The notes: a model not told the origin generated them from the letters alone. Positions 1-9,051 are shown, counted from the first letter of the stretch. The stretch: 64,000 nt of DNA from Clostridiales bacterium (GCA_015056255.1 SVGP01000014.1:1-64000), one strand, 5' to 3'. Made by a program: numbers and translations.

Positions 1-1
1 T

Positions 2-40
2 TTGGCGCTTGTCAGAGACATGAGAGAAATGGGTGGATAA
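2..40 (+). CDS. C-terminal end of a gene entering from the left edge
   Basis: The first bases read as an open frame ending LVRDMREMGG and a TAA stop, followed directly by a strong hairpin, which is what the end of a rightward gene looks like. Only about 12 codons are visible, so no product can be named and the reading could be chance. Confidence 0.25.
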   Translation: MALVRDMREMGG

Positions 41-50
41 AGAATAAAAA

Positions 51-92
51 ACGCTCTCAAATCCAACCAAAAACAGTTAGATTTGAGAGCGT
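51..92. terminator. Hairpin terminator after the left-edge gene
   Basis: Two perfect 13-base arms (ACGCTCTCAAATC and its complement) enclose a 16-base loop. There is an A-run on the left and no long T-run on the right, so it would work best for leftward transcription from guaA, though it may serve both directions. Confidence 0.5.
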
Positions 93-206
93 AATAACGC
101 TTTGACATTATTCTCCCTAAAGGAGCCATGTCCTCAATTTGTCCGCAGGAAGCCTTTGGAGAGCCGAAAAACCCTTATAAATCAAGGCTTTTTCGGATAC
201 CGTGGG

Positions 207-1499
207 TCATTCCCACTCGATCGTCGCAACAGGCTTCGGCGAGAGATCATACAGCACTCTGCAGCAGCCGGGGACTTCGTTTAAGATGCGCTTGGTGATC
301 TTCTGAAGGACGGGCCACTCGAGTTCTTCGATGGAAGCGGTCATGGCGTCGATGGTGTTTACGGCGCGGATGATGACGGGATATTCGAAGGCGCGGGCGT
401 GATTTTTTACGCCTACGGATTTGAAATCCGGAACGGCGGTGAAATACTGCCATACCTTGCCTTCGAGGCCGAAGTTTTTGAACTCTTCGCGAAGGATCGC
501 GTCGCTTTCGCGGACAATTTCGAGGCGCTCGCGGGTGATGGCGCCAAGGCATCTTACGCCGAGGCCCGGGCCGGGGAAGGGCTGACGATAGACCATGCTG
601 TCTGGAAGGCCGAGAGCTTTTCCGCAGGCGCGGACTTCGTCTTTAAAGAGCATTTTTAATGGCTCGACGAGCTCGAATTTCAGATCCTCGGGAAGGCCGC
701 CCACGTTGTGGTGGGACTTGACCATCTTGGCGGTCTTAGTGCCGGACTCGATGATGTCGGGATAGATGGTGCCCTGGCCTAAAAGCTCGATGCCTTCGAG
801 CTTTCTGGCTTCTTCTTCAAACACGCGGATGAATTCGCCGCCGATGATCATGCGCTTTTTCTCAGGATCGGCAACGCCCGCGAGCTTATCAAGGAAACGG
901 TCGACCGCGTCCACATAGACGAGGTTTGCGCCGAGCTCCTGACCGAATACGCGAACGACCTCTTCGGGCTCGCCTTTTCTCAAAAGGCCGTGGTTTACGT
1001 GAACGCAGGTGAGCTGCTTTCCGATGGCCTTGATGAGCATGGCGGCAACGACGGAGGAGTCAACGCCGCCGGAGAGGGCGAGAAGAACCTTTCTATTGCC
1101 GATCTGCTTTCTTAAAAGCTCGATTTCTCCTTCGATGAAGTTTTCGATGTTCCAGTCGCGGGGGGCGTTTGTCTTTTCGATGAAAGAATCAAGAATTTCT
1201 TTTCTGTCTTCCGGCCACTTTTCGACATCCGCGGGATGTGCGCCTACATGGCAGGCGGTGAGCACGGGAAGGCCGAGGTCGTAAATTACGGGATTCACGT
1301 CAATTTTCTCACCGTCGACGATGTTGTTTTCACCGCCGTTTACGATGACGCCCACGACGCCGGGAAGGTTTTTAAGCGTTTCCGGCTCGATATCGTGCGC
1401 GAAAATTTCGCTGTACATGCCGAGCGCTCTGATTTCGCGCGCGACGGCTGCGTTTTCGGTGCTGCCCAGATCCAGAATTGCGATCATGCTTCTGTTCAT
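207..1499 (-). CDS. guaA: GMP synthase with truncated glutamine amidotransferase domain
   Basis: The ATP-pyrophosphatase half of GMP synthase, which adenylates XMP and aminates it to GMP, is intact: P-loop SGGVDSS at 143-149, QPFPGPGLGVR near 300, and the canonical C-terminus ending TIEWE. The family is normally about 510-525 residues; this one has 430. The loss is all in the N-terminal glutaminase domain, which matches the family up to about residue 83 (LGLPVLTAC) and then jumps to the linker before the ATPase, so the usual His and Glu of the triad are absent although a Cys remains at 83. The start is fixed by GGAGG six bases upstream. Inference: it uses free ammonia or a separate glutaminase subunit. 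It stands alone, with its own promoter. Confidence 0.93.
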   Translation of the reverse strand: MNRSMIAILDLGSTENAAVAREIRALGMYSEIFAHDIEPETLKNLPGVVGVIVNGGENNIVDGEKIDVNPVIYDLGLPVLTACHVGAHPADVEKWPEDRKEILDSFIEKTNAPRDWNIENFIEGEIELLRKQIGNRKVLLALSGGVDSSVVAAMLIKAIGKQLTCVHVNHGLLRKGEPEEVVRVFGQELGANLVYVDAVDRFLDKLAGVADPEKKRMIIGGEFIRVFEEEARKLEGIELLGQGTIYPDIIESGTKTAKMVKSHHNVGGLPEDLKFELVEPLKMLFKDEVRACGKALGLPDSMVYRQPFPGPGLGVRCLGAITRERLEIVRESDAILREEFKNFGLEGKVWQYFTAVPDFKSVGVKNHARAFEYPVIIRAVNTIDAMTASIEELEWPVLQKITKRILNEVPGCCRVLYDLSPKPVATIEWE

Positions 1500-1552
1500 A
1501 CGACGCCTCCATGATATATAATTAAGAAATGATACCTTTTTTTGATTTTAAA

Positions 1553-1581
1553 AGTATATCACAAAAGCCTTCGAAAGTAAA
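1553..1581 (-). promoter_or_regulatory. Promoter of guaA
   Basis: On the minus strand TTTACT (1576-1581) and TATACT (1553-1558) are 17 bases apart, upstream of guaA. I saw no purine riboswitch in the leader. Confidence 0.5.
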
Positions 1582-1670
1582 TTGACGCAGCACAGTCGTA
1601 TTTTTCAATTTGGAAGATTTTTTGTTAATTTCAAACGACGCCACCCTTCAACCCAAGGCTTTTTCTGCAT

Positions 1671-1706
1671 AAAAAAGCTTTTTTCACGTTTTGGGTGAAA
1701 AAAGCT
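1671..1706 (-). terminator. Terminator of the XpaC-TelA-LemA-TPM operon
   Basis: Arms AGCTTTTTTCAC and GTGAAAAAAGCT are complementary and are followed on the minus strand by a T-run. It lies just after the stop of the TPM-domain gene. Confidence 0.75.
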
Positions 1707-1715
1707 CCTTTGTGT

Positions 1716-2651
1716 TTATCGTCTACCGCCGCCGCCAACGCCTCGGCTGCCGCCTCCGCCGCCTCTGGCTCCGCCGAAACCGCCGGATCTGCCGGAAGAA
1801 CGGGAGCCGGAGAAGCCGCCGGAGCGGGAACGGCCGGATGAGCTTGAGCCAAATCCGCCGAAGCCGCCCATGGGCCGGTGTCCGCCCGGGCGATGACCGC
1901 CGATGTGCGGACGATTGATGATGATCACAGGTCTGCGACTCGGACGGCTGACAGGGCCGCCGGAGCCGGGATGGGTGTAATGGCGCCTATTGCTGGATAC
2001 AATCTTTATGATAATAATGAAAACGATGACGATGACAAGGATCATGCCGAAGCTTAAGCCTTCGTCCTCTTCCACATAATAGCCGGGCATAAAACCATCG
2101 TCATAGATGATTTCTTCCTCCGGAAGCGCGCTGCCCGTTACGAGGGGAACGTTTACATCATAAATCTGGCAGATTTTCTTAAAAAGCGGCGCATACAGAG
2201 CCTGAATGCCCTTATCGGTCTCATAGTCCTTGAAATACGGATGGAAATAGCGGTCTAAAAGATCCTGAACGTCAGATCCGTCCATATATCTTTCAAGGCC
2301 CGTTCCGATGACCATGCGGTAAACGCCGTCGGTTTCGGCGATGACCAGCGCGACGCCGTTTTTCTTGTCCTTATCGCCCACGCCCCATTTGTTGATGAGC
2401 TCGTAGGCGAAATCCTCGTCGCTCATTTTTCCGAATGAATCCACAATGCACACCACAATCTGTGCGCCGCAGGCTTTTTTAAGAGCCTCTCCGTTTGTAT
2501 AGAGCAATGATTTGGTTTCGGAGGACATCACGCCTACCTGATCGAGGTAGTAAAAATCGTCACCCGGATCGGGCACGGCGGCAAGGGCGCTTGATGCAAA
2601 CAGCGCAATCAGAACAAGCGCCGAAAAGAATCCCTTTAAAATCTTTTTCAT
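1716..2651 (-). CDS. TPM-domain membrane-anchored protein (YgcG-like)
   Basis: A signal peptide (about 1-24) is followed by a TPM_phosphatase domain (about 30-165, starting with DDFYYLDQVGVMS). Then come an acidic linker, a transmembrane helix rich in Ile and Val (about 203-222) and a roughly 85-residue tail of Gly, Ser and Arg repeats. The layout matches YgcG/TPM proteins, whose molecular role is poorly defined; some members have phosphatase activity or assist membrane protein turnover. It is last in an operon with XpaC, TelA and a LemA-like gene, a common grouping in Clostridia. The Gly/Ser/Arg tail is low complexity and probably disordered. Confidence 0.85.
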   Translation of the reverse strand: MKKILKGFFSALVLIALFASSALAAVPDPGDDFYYLDQVGVMSSETKSLLYTNGEALKKACGAQIVVCIVDSFGKMSDEDFAYELINKWGVGDKDKKNGVALVIAETDGVYRMVIGTGLERYMDGSDVQDLLDRYFHPYFKDYETDKGIQALYAPLFKKICQIYDVNVPLVTGSALPEEEIIYDDGFMPGYYVEEDEGLSFGMILVIVIVFIIIIKIVSSNRRHYTHPGSGGPVSRPSRRPVIIINRPHIGGHRPGGHRPMGGFGGFGSSSSGRSRSGGFSGSRSSGRSGGFGGARGGGGGSRGVGGGGRR

Positions 2652-2654
2652 CTT

Positions 2655-3215
2655 TTATTTTCCCAATGTGGGCATTTCGTCGATGCCGAAAAGCCCGGCT
2701 AAAATGATCGCGGGGAAGCCGTTTCGCTTGTGATTGAAATCATCCGCATAGGCAAAATAGCTGTCGCGCTTGATGGTGGAGACGTAGTTGTCGATGTTGA
2801 CATATGCACCCTTGGCGTCGTCCTTTGCGCTTCCGGTCAAGCGGGTGTACACATTGTCGGAGGCGAGAGCGATGTCAGAATAGGCCATAAGCATCGTCTT
2901 TTCGTCCTTTGCGTCCAGAATCTTCTTCGCGCTTTCCTTAAGGATTTTGATATCCTGATTGTCTTCACCCAGCTGATCGGATGCAAAATTGGCAAGGCGG
3001 TTGGCGTTTTCAGCCATGGCGATAAGGTCGGTGTACACGGAAACCGTGATGCCTTCTTCCACGCCGTTTCTGAAAACGTTGACAGCCTCTTTTCTTGCGC
3101 CCGACAGCTTCACTGGTCCCAGCACAAAGATGGAAACAAGCACGCAAACGATGAGCGCAAGCGCGCCCAGGCGCGTGTTTTCCTTAAAGGATACGGGGGC
3201 GGGGTTTTTCGCCAT
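2655..3215 (-). CDS. LemA-like membrane protein
   Basis: One N-terminal transmembrane helix (about 16-34) is followed by a mostly helical domain. The C-terminal part (YADDFNHKRNGFPAIILAGLFG) follows the LemA pattern YNxxVxxYNxxRxxFPxxxxAxxxGF with several substitutions, so this is a divergent LemA relative. It sits four bases before the TPM gene and directly after telA. LemA and TPM proteins are often neighbours, which supports the call. Function is not established; a membrane role with TelA and XpaC in tolerance to envelope stress is an inference. Confidence 0.75.
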   Translation of the reverse strand: MAKNPAPVSFKENTRLGALALIVCVLVSIFVLGPVKLSGARKEAVNVFRNGVEEGITVSVYTDLIAMAENANRLANFASDQLGEDNQDIKILKESAKKILDAKDEKTMLMAYSDIALASDNVYTRLTGSAKDDAKGAYVNIDNYVSTIKRDSYFAYADDFNHKRNGFPAIILAGLFGIDEMPTLGK

Positions 3216-3233
3216 GAATAAATTCCCTTCCTT

Positions 3234-4364
3234 TTAGCGCTGCTCAAGAAGCTTTTTCTTGAGTTCGCTTTCGATATTGGCAAGCTCGGCCTCCGCAGCG
3301 CGGCGCTTTTCCTTGCCCTCCTTCTGAATGGCCATTACCTCGTCCATGGTCTGGATGAGCATCTGGTTGGTGTGGGTGAGGGTTTCGATATCGATGATGC
3401 CGCGTTCCGCCTCGCGGGCGGTTTCTACGGTGGCCATCTTGAGCTTCTCTGCGTTCTTTCTCAAAAGATCGTTGGTCACGTCGGTGACGGCGCGCTGGGC
3501 TTCCATGGCCTCGCGGCTGTGCTCGATGCCGAGCGCAAGCACCATCTGGCTCTTCCAAAGCGGGATGGTGTTGTTCAGGGTGGACTGGATCTTTTCCGCC
3601 ATCACCGTATCGGAGGACTGGATCAGGCGAATCTGGGGCGCCATCTGAAGGGAGATATTGCGGGTGAGCTCGAGGTCGTACAGCTTCTTTTCAAAGCGAT
3701 CCGCCTTGTCGGCCAGATCCTTCGCCGCCTGCGCGTCCTCCGGAAGCCCGGTGCGCTCAGCAAGCGCGTGCGCAGCCGCAACGTCCTTGGCGCGGAACTC
3801 TTCCAGCTTCTTTTTGCCCATGTCGATGTAAACGGACAGGGTTTTAAAGTAGGTGAGGTTCTCGGCGTAGAGCTGATCTAAAAGGATCACGTCGTTTAAA
3901 AGCTGAATTTTGTGATTGGTCAGCGCCTTTACAATGCCATCCACGTTCTTGGACGCGTCCTCATAGCGGTTCTTCAAAAGCGCAACGCGGTCGACGGCCT
4001 TTTTGAAAAGGCCAAAGAGGAAGCCCTTGGGCTCTTCGTCCGCCGAGAAGCCCTGAAGCTCGGTGACGAGGTTTGCGATCATGTCGCCGGTGTCGCCCAG
4101 ATCCTTCATCTTGACCTTGTTAAGCGCGGTGTCGGAAAAGCGGGTCAGTTCGCTCTGCGCGGCTGCGCCGTAGGAAAAGATATCGGTGGTTTCGCGGATG
4201 TTCGTTTTCTGAACATCGTTCATCGCGTCGTAAACGGCCTTGCGTTCTTTATTCACCTGTTCCGCATCCTGATTTAAATCGATTTCGATATCGAGCGCCT
4301 TGAGGGCCTCTTCAAACTCGGGAATGACGGGGGTTGCAGCGGCGTAAGACATGGATTCAGACAT
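3234..4364 (-). CDS. telA: Toxic anion resistance protein, TelA family
   Basis: The 376 residues are helical and largely coiled-coil with no membrane segment. They carry family features such as a central LLNDVILLDQLY segment and IPLWKSQMVLAL near the C-terminal third. TelA/KlaA proteins are linked to tellurite tolerance and, in Listeria, to resistance to cell-wall antimicrobials; the mechanism is unknown. The gene is second in the xpaC-telA-lemA-TPM operon, and TelA-XpaC pairing is conserved in Bacillota. The tail is a Lys/Glu-rich coiled coil of about 40 residues. Confidence 0.9.
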   Translation of the reverse strand: MSESMSYAAATPVIPEFEEALKALDIEIDLNQDAEQVNKERKAVYDAMNDVQKTNIRETTDIFSYGAAAQSELTRFSDTALNKVKMKDLGDTGDMIANLVTELQGFSADEEPKGFLFGLFKKAVDRVALLKNRYEDASKNVDGIVKALTNHKIQLLNDVILLDQLYAENLTYFKTLSVYIDMGKKKLEEFRAKDVAAAHALAERTGLPEDAQAAKDLADKADRFEKKLYDLELTRNISLQMAPQIRLIQSSDTVMAEKIQSTLNNTIPLWKSQMVLALGIEHSREAMEAQRAVTDVTNDLLRKNAEKLKMATVETAREAERGIIDIETLTHTNQMLIQTMDEVMAIQKEGKEKRRAAEAELANIESELKKKLLEQR

Positions 4365-4417
4365 GGTAAAACTCCCTTTCCGTTCAAAAAATTCAAGAAA
4401 AACGATTATATTATGCC

Positions 4418-5053
4418 TTAATTGTTCTCAATAAGGCCCTCGGACCTGAGCATGGTTTCCATAACGGCGATATCGGTTTTAATGTCCATGGCCTCGTTCT
4501 TATACATATTGTCGGCCTGCTTGGAAAAGGCGGTCGCAACCATGGAAAGGCTGTTTTCGATGCGCGATTTGCTTTCGGAAGCATTTGCGCCCGCGCCGAC
4601 GTCGGCGGTATAGAAGGAAAGCAGCTTATCGAGCGTGGGCAGATAGTAGCTGAAGAAGGTGTAGGCGTTGTTTCTGTCCGTCTCATCGCGCACAACGTCC
4701 TCGATGATGCGGTCCGTGGAGCGGGTAACGCTTTCAAGGGATTCGCGGATGGAAGCGTCGGGCGTCTGCTTTGCAATTTCGCCCACGCGCTTATTAAGCT
4801 GACGCGCATACTTGATCTGCTTGTCCAGTTCCTCGTCGCCCGTGTATTCTTCGACCTCGTACGTCTCAACGCGGCCCGGGAAGAACCTCTTGGCCGCCAG
4901 CCACGCCGCAATCGCAAGAGAAGCGCCGATTAAGATATATGAAAGCCTGTAAATCGGCGTAATCAGCGCCCAGAGGAGGAAAATCGCGCCCGCAGCATAC
5001 AGTGGAATGGCGCTTGGATGATGGATGGTTTTGGTTTTTTTGTTCCCGTTCAT
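4418..5053 (-). CDS. xpaC: XpaC-like membrane protein (5-bromo-4-chloroindolyl phosphate hydrolysis family)
   Basis: Two hydrophobic helices near the N-terminus (about 16-32 and 37-52) precede a helical cytoplasmic domain of about 140 residues. This matches the XpaC family named after a Bacillus gene and normally found with telA. The enzymatic name is historic and its true activity is uncertain. It is the first gene of the operon, with AGGAGG upstream of the ATG. The roughly 390-base gap before it contains palindromic repeats and no further gene. Confidence 0.82.
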   Translation of the reverse strand: MNGNKKTKTIHHPSAIPLYAAGAIFLLWALITPIYRLSYILIGASLAIAAWLAAKRFFPGRVETYEVEEYTGDEELDKQIKYARQLNKRVGEIAKQTPDASIRESLESVTRSTDRIIEDVVRDETDRNNAYTFFSYYLPTLDKLLSFYTADVGAGANASESKSRIENSLSMVATAFSKQADNMYKNEAMDIKTDIAVMETMLRSEGLIENN

Positions 5054-5156
5054 GAAAAAACCTCCTGGTTGGTGGGTGGGGGATGTTTAGCCTTCCTCCG
5101 GGAGGAAGATGGCTCGTTATAAGCCGGGACGGCGCGAAATCAACTGTAATTCAACC

Positions 5157-5203
5157 CTTGGCTCTCCCTCTGGGAGAGCTGTCGCCGTAGGCGACTGAGA
5201 GGG
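5157..5203 (+). repeat. 47-bp double-hairpin repeat, copy 1
   Basis: It consists of GCTCTCCC/GGGAGAGC followed by GTCGCC-GTA-GGCGAC and then TGAGAGGG. The same 47-base unit recurs at 15288-15334 (opposite strand) and 22908-22954. The rest of the gap 5054-5447 holds a related shorter hairpin around 5283-5305 and no gene. Confidence 0.85.
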
Positions 5204-5447
5204 CATATGCATTTACTTGCAGGAAGATAATCCGGGCAATGCCTCTTTTGCCGGTTGTTTTCGCTTAGTCGGCGCATTGCTTACCCTCTCCCTATGGGAG
5301 AGGCAAGGAGCACATATCCGAAGTCCATTGCAGGATCGGATGCCCACATCCGCCCGCTGTATCGTTTTTCAATAGATCTATCCTACCGGATCCTGCTTTC
5401 TGATTCAATGTTTATTGCACAAAAACCGCATTTTCCCGTATAAAAAC

Positions 5448-6206
5448 CTATTTCACGTCGATTTCCAGCGACACCGGGCAATGGTCCGAGCCCATGATCG
5501 ACTGGTGGATGGACGCGTCTTTCAGCTTATCCTTAAGACATTCGCTTGCAAGGAAATAGTCGATGCGCCATCCGGCGTTTCGACCTCTTGCGCCGCCGAT
5601 GTAGCTCCACCAGGAATACTGATCCTTTTCGTCCGGGTGGAAATGGCGGAAGGTGTCGATAAAGCCGGAACCTAAGAGACGGGAGATTTTCGCCCTTTCC
5701 TCGTCCGTAAAGCCCGCGTTCATATGGTTGGTCTTGGGGTTTTTAAGGTCGATTTCCTTGTGCGCGACATTCAGGTCTCCGCACAGGATTACGCCCTTTT
5801 TCTTTTCGAGGCCCTTTAAATAATCATAAAACGCGTCCTCCCACGTCATGCGGTAAGAAAGGCGCTTAAGTTCATTCTGGGAATTGGGCGTATAGCAGCA
5901 CACGAGGAAAAATTCCTTAAACTCCGCCGTGATCACGCGGCCCTCATGGTCGTGCTCGTCGACGCCGATTCCGTAGGCAACGCTCAAAGGCTGAAGTTTT
6001 GTATAGATCGCGGTGCCCGAATAGCCGGGCTTGTCCGCGTGATTGGTAAAAGCAAAATAGCCTTCCATGTCAAAGGTGAACTGGTGTCTTTGAAGCTTGA
6101 TTTCCTGAAGGCAGATCATGTCCGCGTCAAGCGATTGTATGCTTTCCAAAAAACCCTTCTGCCAGCACGCGCGAAGGCCGTTTACATTCCAGGATACGAG
6201 TTTCAT
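5448..6206 (-). CDS. xth: Exodeoxyribonuclease III
   Basis: This apurinic/apyrimidinic endonuclease and 3'-5' exonuclease acts in base excision repair. Family motifs are all present: MKLVSWNVNGLRA at the start, LQEIK, CGDLNVAH, WRIDYFLAS and GSDHCPV near the end. At 252 residues it is of normal length. The frame stays open 20 codons further upstream, but the ATG used here has GGGAGGAAACG just before it and begins exactly with the conserved first strand, so this start is preferred. It is monocistronic, diverging from the trypsin-fold pair. Confidence 0.96.
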   Translation of the reverse strand: MKLVSWNVNGLRACWQKGFLESIQSLDADMICLQEIKLQRHQFTFDMEGYFAFTNHADKPGYSGTAIYTKLQPLSVAYGIGVDEHDHEGRVITAEFKEFFLVCCYTPNSQNELKRLSYRMTWEDAFYDYLKGLEKKKGVILCGDLNVAHKEIDLKNPKTNHMNAGFTDEERAKISRLLGSGFIDTFRHFHPDEKDQYSWWSYIGGARGRNAGWRIDYFLASECLKDKLKDASIHQSIMGSDHCPVSLEIDVK

Positions 6207-6426
6207 TCGTTTCCTCCCAATGGTATAATCTCTTTTTATTATACCATTTGTTAAAAGATTTCGCAAGTGGGAGAGAAAAGATACCGGTAAATCGAAAAAA
6301 GAGAAACGACAATAAAGATGAAAGCGGTTACCATATGAAAATGATAAATTATTTTTTGTTTAATCGTTTTCTTCATCTGATATTCATGTTAATCGAATAT
6401 AATCCTTATGACAGGAGGTCGATAAA

Positions 6427-7830
6427 ATGAAAAAAGCAATTTGCATACTGGCTGCTCTATGCGCGCTGCTGCTCGTAAGCGCTTTTGCGGAGGGCGGATT
6501 TGCCCTGGATCCGGCGCGCATGAATGAAGCGGCAAAAAGCGTTGTGATTCTTGAACAGAAGGACGAGGAAGGCAATGTCACGCTCCTTGCAAGCGGCTTT
6601 GCAGCAATCGAGCCGGGCCTGGTTGTAACCAGCGCGTCCTTTGTGCAGACGGGAGAGGCGATCAGCGCCATAACCGACAGCGGCGAAGCGCTGACTGTAA
6701 GCGGAATTCTGGGCGTAAACACCGACAGCGATATCGCCATCATCGCTTTGGAGGATAAGGACAAGCTTGCGCCGCTTGGAATCAATTCAGAAAAGCAGCT
6801 GCTGCGCGGCTCGGACTGCGTGGTCATCGGCGCGCAGGGCAAAAACATTTCCATATCCATCGGTAACATCAGTAACCTCTTTGAAGAGGAGGATGTAAGC
6901 CTTATTCAGTTCACCTCTCCGCTTTCCCTGGGCTCCGGCGGAAGCCCGGTGTTTGACGAAGACGGCAATGTAGCCGGCGTCACCGTTGGATATTATGATG
7001 ACAGAACGGGCTCCGCACAGAATCTGAATTTCGCAGTCAATATCTCTGAGGCGCTTTCGCTTTATGAAATCGTCAAGGAAGATGAAATTGCGCCCTTCAG
7101 CGATTGGGCGATTACGGATGTAGGCTTAAAGAGCTATCAGAATTCCGAGCCTCCGCTGGAGTTTTACATCACAAATAACTCTGATTACGAAATAACGAAA
7201 GTCTTTTTATTTGTTGAGGGTGAATATCCAACAGAATCGCGCATCAGCGGCAGACTGAAAAAGGGCGAGAGCGCAACCATTCAGGTTACTCAAAAGGAGT
7301 ATAACAGCAAAACGCTTTGGCGGGTCAGAGTAATCCTGTCAAACTGGAAAGATAACTACTATACTACCCAAAGATATTCAGTCTCCTATCTTATGGGAAA
7401 GACATTTGAGTTTTCAAACCTCATAGATCCGGAGAATAACACAGAATATATTTCTTACGAACTGAATAAAACCTACGCCGTTCAGCGAAGACACGTACCT
7501 GAAAACGCTCCATTGCAGGTCGAAGAAGAGATTCCCTACAACTGCATCAGAATCGTCAATGATACCGATTCGGAGATTTTAGAATATGCCTTTTCTCATA
7601 TCGGATTGTTCAGAGATCTAACGAAGAATATGAAACCGGGCGAGGAATATATGCTCTTCATATCAGACTATGACATTAACAAAACCGATAAATTTATATT
7701 GCGGCTTGTTTTAAGAGACCAATCCGGCCTTCATTACTATGACTGGACCTTTAATCGTGCGGATATTTTCGGAAAAACGATGCGGTTCTATAACGGCGAA
7801 GACGGCAAAGTCACATACGAACTCAAATGA
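6427..7830 (+). CDS. Secreted trypsin-fold (HtrA-like) protein with lost catalytic residues
   Basis: A signal peptide (1-22) is followed by an S1C-type protease fold (about 30-215) that aligns closely with the next gene. The catalytic positions are changed: TNCH of the neighbour reads TSAS here (His to Ser71), the Asp of SDIAI is kept (102), and PGSSGG reads LGSGGS, putting Gly at 171 where the nucleophile Ser should be. It is therefore predicted to be an inactive pseudoprotease. The C-terminal 250 residues contain two beta-rich segments with no PDZ domain. It is followed after 30 bases by its intact paralogue, probably in one operon. AGGAGG precedes the ATG. Confidence 0.8.
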   Translation: MKKAICILAALCALLLVSAFAEGGFALDPARMNEAAKSVVILEQKDEEGNVTLLASGFAAIEPGLVVTSASFVQTGEAISAITDSGEALTVSGILGVNTDSDIAIIALEDKDKLAPLGINSEKQLLRGSDCVVIGAQGKNISISIGNISNLFEEEDVSLIQFTSPLSLGSGGSPVFDEDGNVAGVTVGYYDDRTGSAQNLNFAVNISEALSLYEIVKEDEIAPFSDWAITDVGLKSYQNSEPPLEFYITNNSDYEITKVFLFVEGEYPTESRISGRLKKGESATIQVTQKEYNSKTLWRVRVILSNWKDNYYTTQRYSVSYLMGKTFEFSNLIDPENNTEYISYELNKTYAVQRRHVPENAPLQVEEEIPYNCIRIVNDTDSEILEYAFSHIGLFRDLTKNMKPGEEYMLFISDYDINKTDKFILRLVLRDQSGLHYYDWTFNRADIFGKTMRFYNGEDGKVTYELK

Positions 7831-7860
7831 CCATAAAAGAAATAAAGGAGGCCACAAAAA

Positions 7861-8901
7861 ATGAAAAAATTCATAAGCATAATGATGGCGTTTCTCTTGC
7901 TTTTCAGCATTTCTTCTCTCGCAGATGGCTTTTCAACTGATCCCATCGCCATGAATGAGGCATGCTTAAGCGTTGTAAAGCTTGAACTGTTCGATGAAAA
8001 CGACGAGCTCATCGGTACGGGCAGCGGCTTTGTGGCGTTTTCAAACGATTTGATCGTGACCAACTGCCACGTGATCGCAGAGGCAAAAAAGATCATCGCC
8101 TACAGCGATGTGGGCGAAAGCTATGTGGTCAGCGACGTTCTGTGCGTCAATTCCGATAAGGACATCGCGATTCTCTCATTCGAATCGCCCACCGACTTAG
8201 CGCCCCTTCCGCTCAACGAAACGGGCGATGTATTAAGAGCTGCGCCCGCCGTTGCCATCGGAAGTCCCATGGGCTTTCACAACACGGTGTCCAAGGGCAA
8301 TGTTTCTTCCGTATTTACGGAGGAAGAAGTGCGCTATATTCAGTTTACCGCGCCCGTTTCTCCCGGCTCCAGCGGCGGCGCGCTTATAAACGACGACGGC
8401 GCAGTCATCGGCATTACCACCGCTACCTTTTATGACGCAGACGGAGCGGCGCAGAACCTTAATTTTGCGGTAAATATCATCGAAGTTATCGAGCTTTACG
8501 AACAGCATAAGGAAGATGAAAAAACACCGCTCGCCGACTGGAAGGACATCAACACCGGCGTAAACGAAATCAATTTTGCTTCGGCAAATACAAATTCCTT
8601 CACGCTTCGAAATTACGCGGGCTTCTCCATCAGCGAAGTCTATCTCTATCCCGACGGCGCAGCCAGCTGGGGCAAGGCAAGAAATACAGCAGGATGGCTC
8701 AACAAAAATTCCTCCCTTGAAGTGGAAGTGACCGACGAAGAAAAGACGCTCAATACAACCTTCACCTTAAACTTCTGCTTCTACTTAAGCGGACGCGCCT
8801 ATTACATGGATTATACCGGCTTATCGCTCAGAGATATCTTGGGCAGAACCATCACGATCTACATGGACAACGGAACCACGATCCGGGTCGAAGTGGAATA
8901 A
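7861..8901 (+). CDS. Secreted trypsin-like serine protease (S1C/HtrA-like), intact triad
   Basis: A signal peptide (about 1-21) precedes a trypsin-like domain with the full triad: His70 in IVTNCHV, Asp101 in DKDIAIL and Ser171 in PGSSGGAL. The following 120 residues form a beta-rich domain related to the one in the upstream gene; a PDZ domain, usual in HtrA, is absent. The substrate is unknown. Pairing with an inactive paralogue of matching domain order suggests duplication and division of roles, the dead copy perhaps binding substrates or regulating the active one. Confidence 0.88.
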   Translation: MKKFISIMMAFLLLFSISSLADGFSTDPIAMNEACLSVVKLELFDENDELIGTGSGFVAFSNDLIVTNCHVIAEAKKIIAYSDVGESYVVSDVLCVNSDKDIAILSFESPTDLAPLPLNETGDVLRAAPAVAIGSPMGFHNTVSKGNVSSVFTEEEVRYIQFTAPVSPGSSGGALINDDGAVIGITTATFYDADGAAQNLNFAVNIIEVIELYEQHKEDEKTPLADWKDINTGVNEINFASANTNSFTLRNYAGFSISEVYLYPDGAASWGKARNTAGWLNKNSSLEVEVTDEEKTLNTTFTLNFCFYLSGRAYYMDYTGLSLRDILGRTITIYMDNGTTIRVEVE

Positions 8902-8929
8902 GGATCAGAACATCATTTCCGGCTGTTTA

Positions 8930-8958
8930 CGCGGGCGTTCATTTGGCGCCCGCGTTTT
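8930..8958 (+). terminator. Terminator after the protease pair
   Basis: GC-rich arms CGCGGGCG and CGCCCGCG flank a short loop and are followed by TTTTCTTC. Confidence 0.75.
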
Positions 8959-9051
8959 CTTCTCCCATCTGCCTTTTTCTCATATTCCGCTTGCTTCTTA
9001 TCCTCGTTCTATGATAAAATCGAATCAGATTTCACCCGGGAGGATTGGAAA

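Noticed and set aside
247-552. Arg-rich 101-residue frame on the minus strand
   Set aside because: It is an alternative frame of guaA with no independent ribosome site.
1500-1640. Possible purine riboswitch upstream of guaA
   Set aside because: The leader between promoter and start is only about 45 bases, too short for the aptamer, and lacks its conserved loops.
5054-5447. Candidate CRISPR-like or phage attachment repeats
   Set aside because: The palindromes are dispersed singly rather than in a regular array, and no spacers or cas genes are present.
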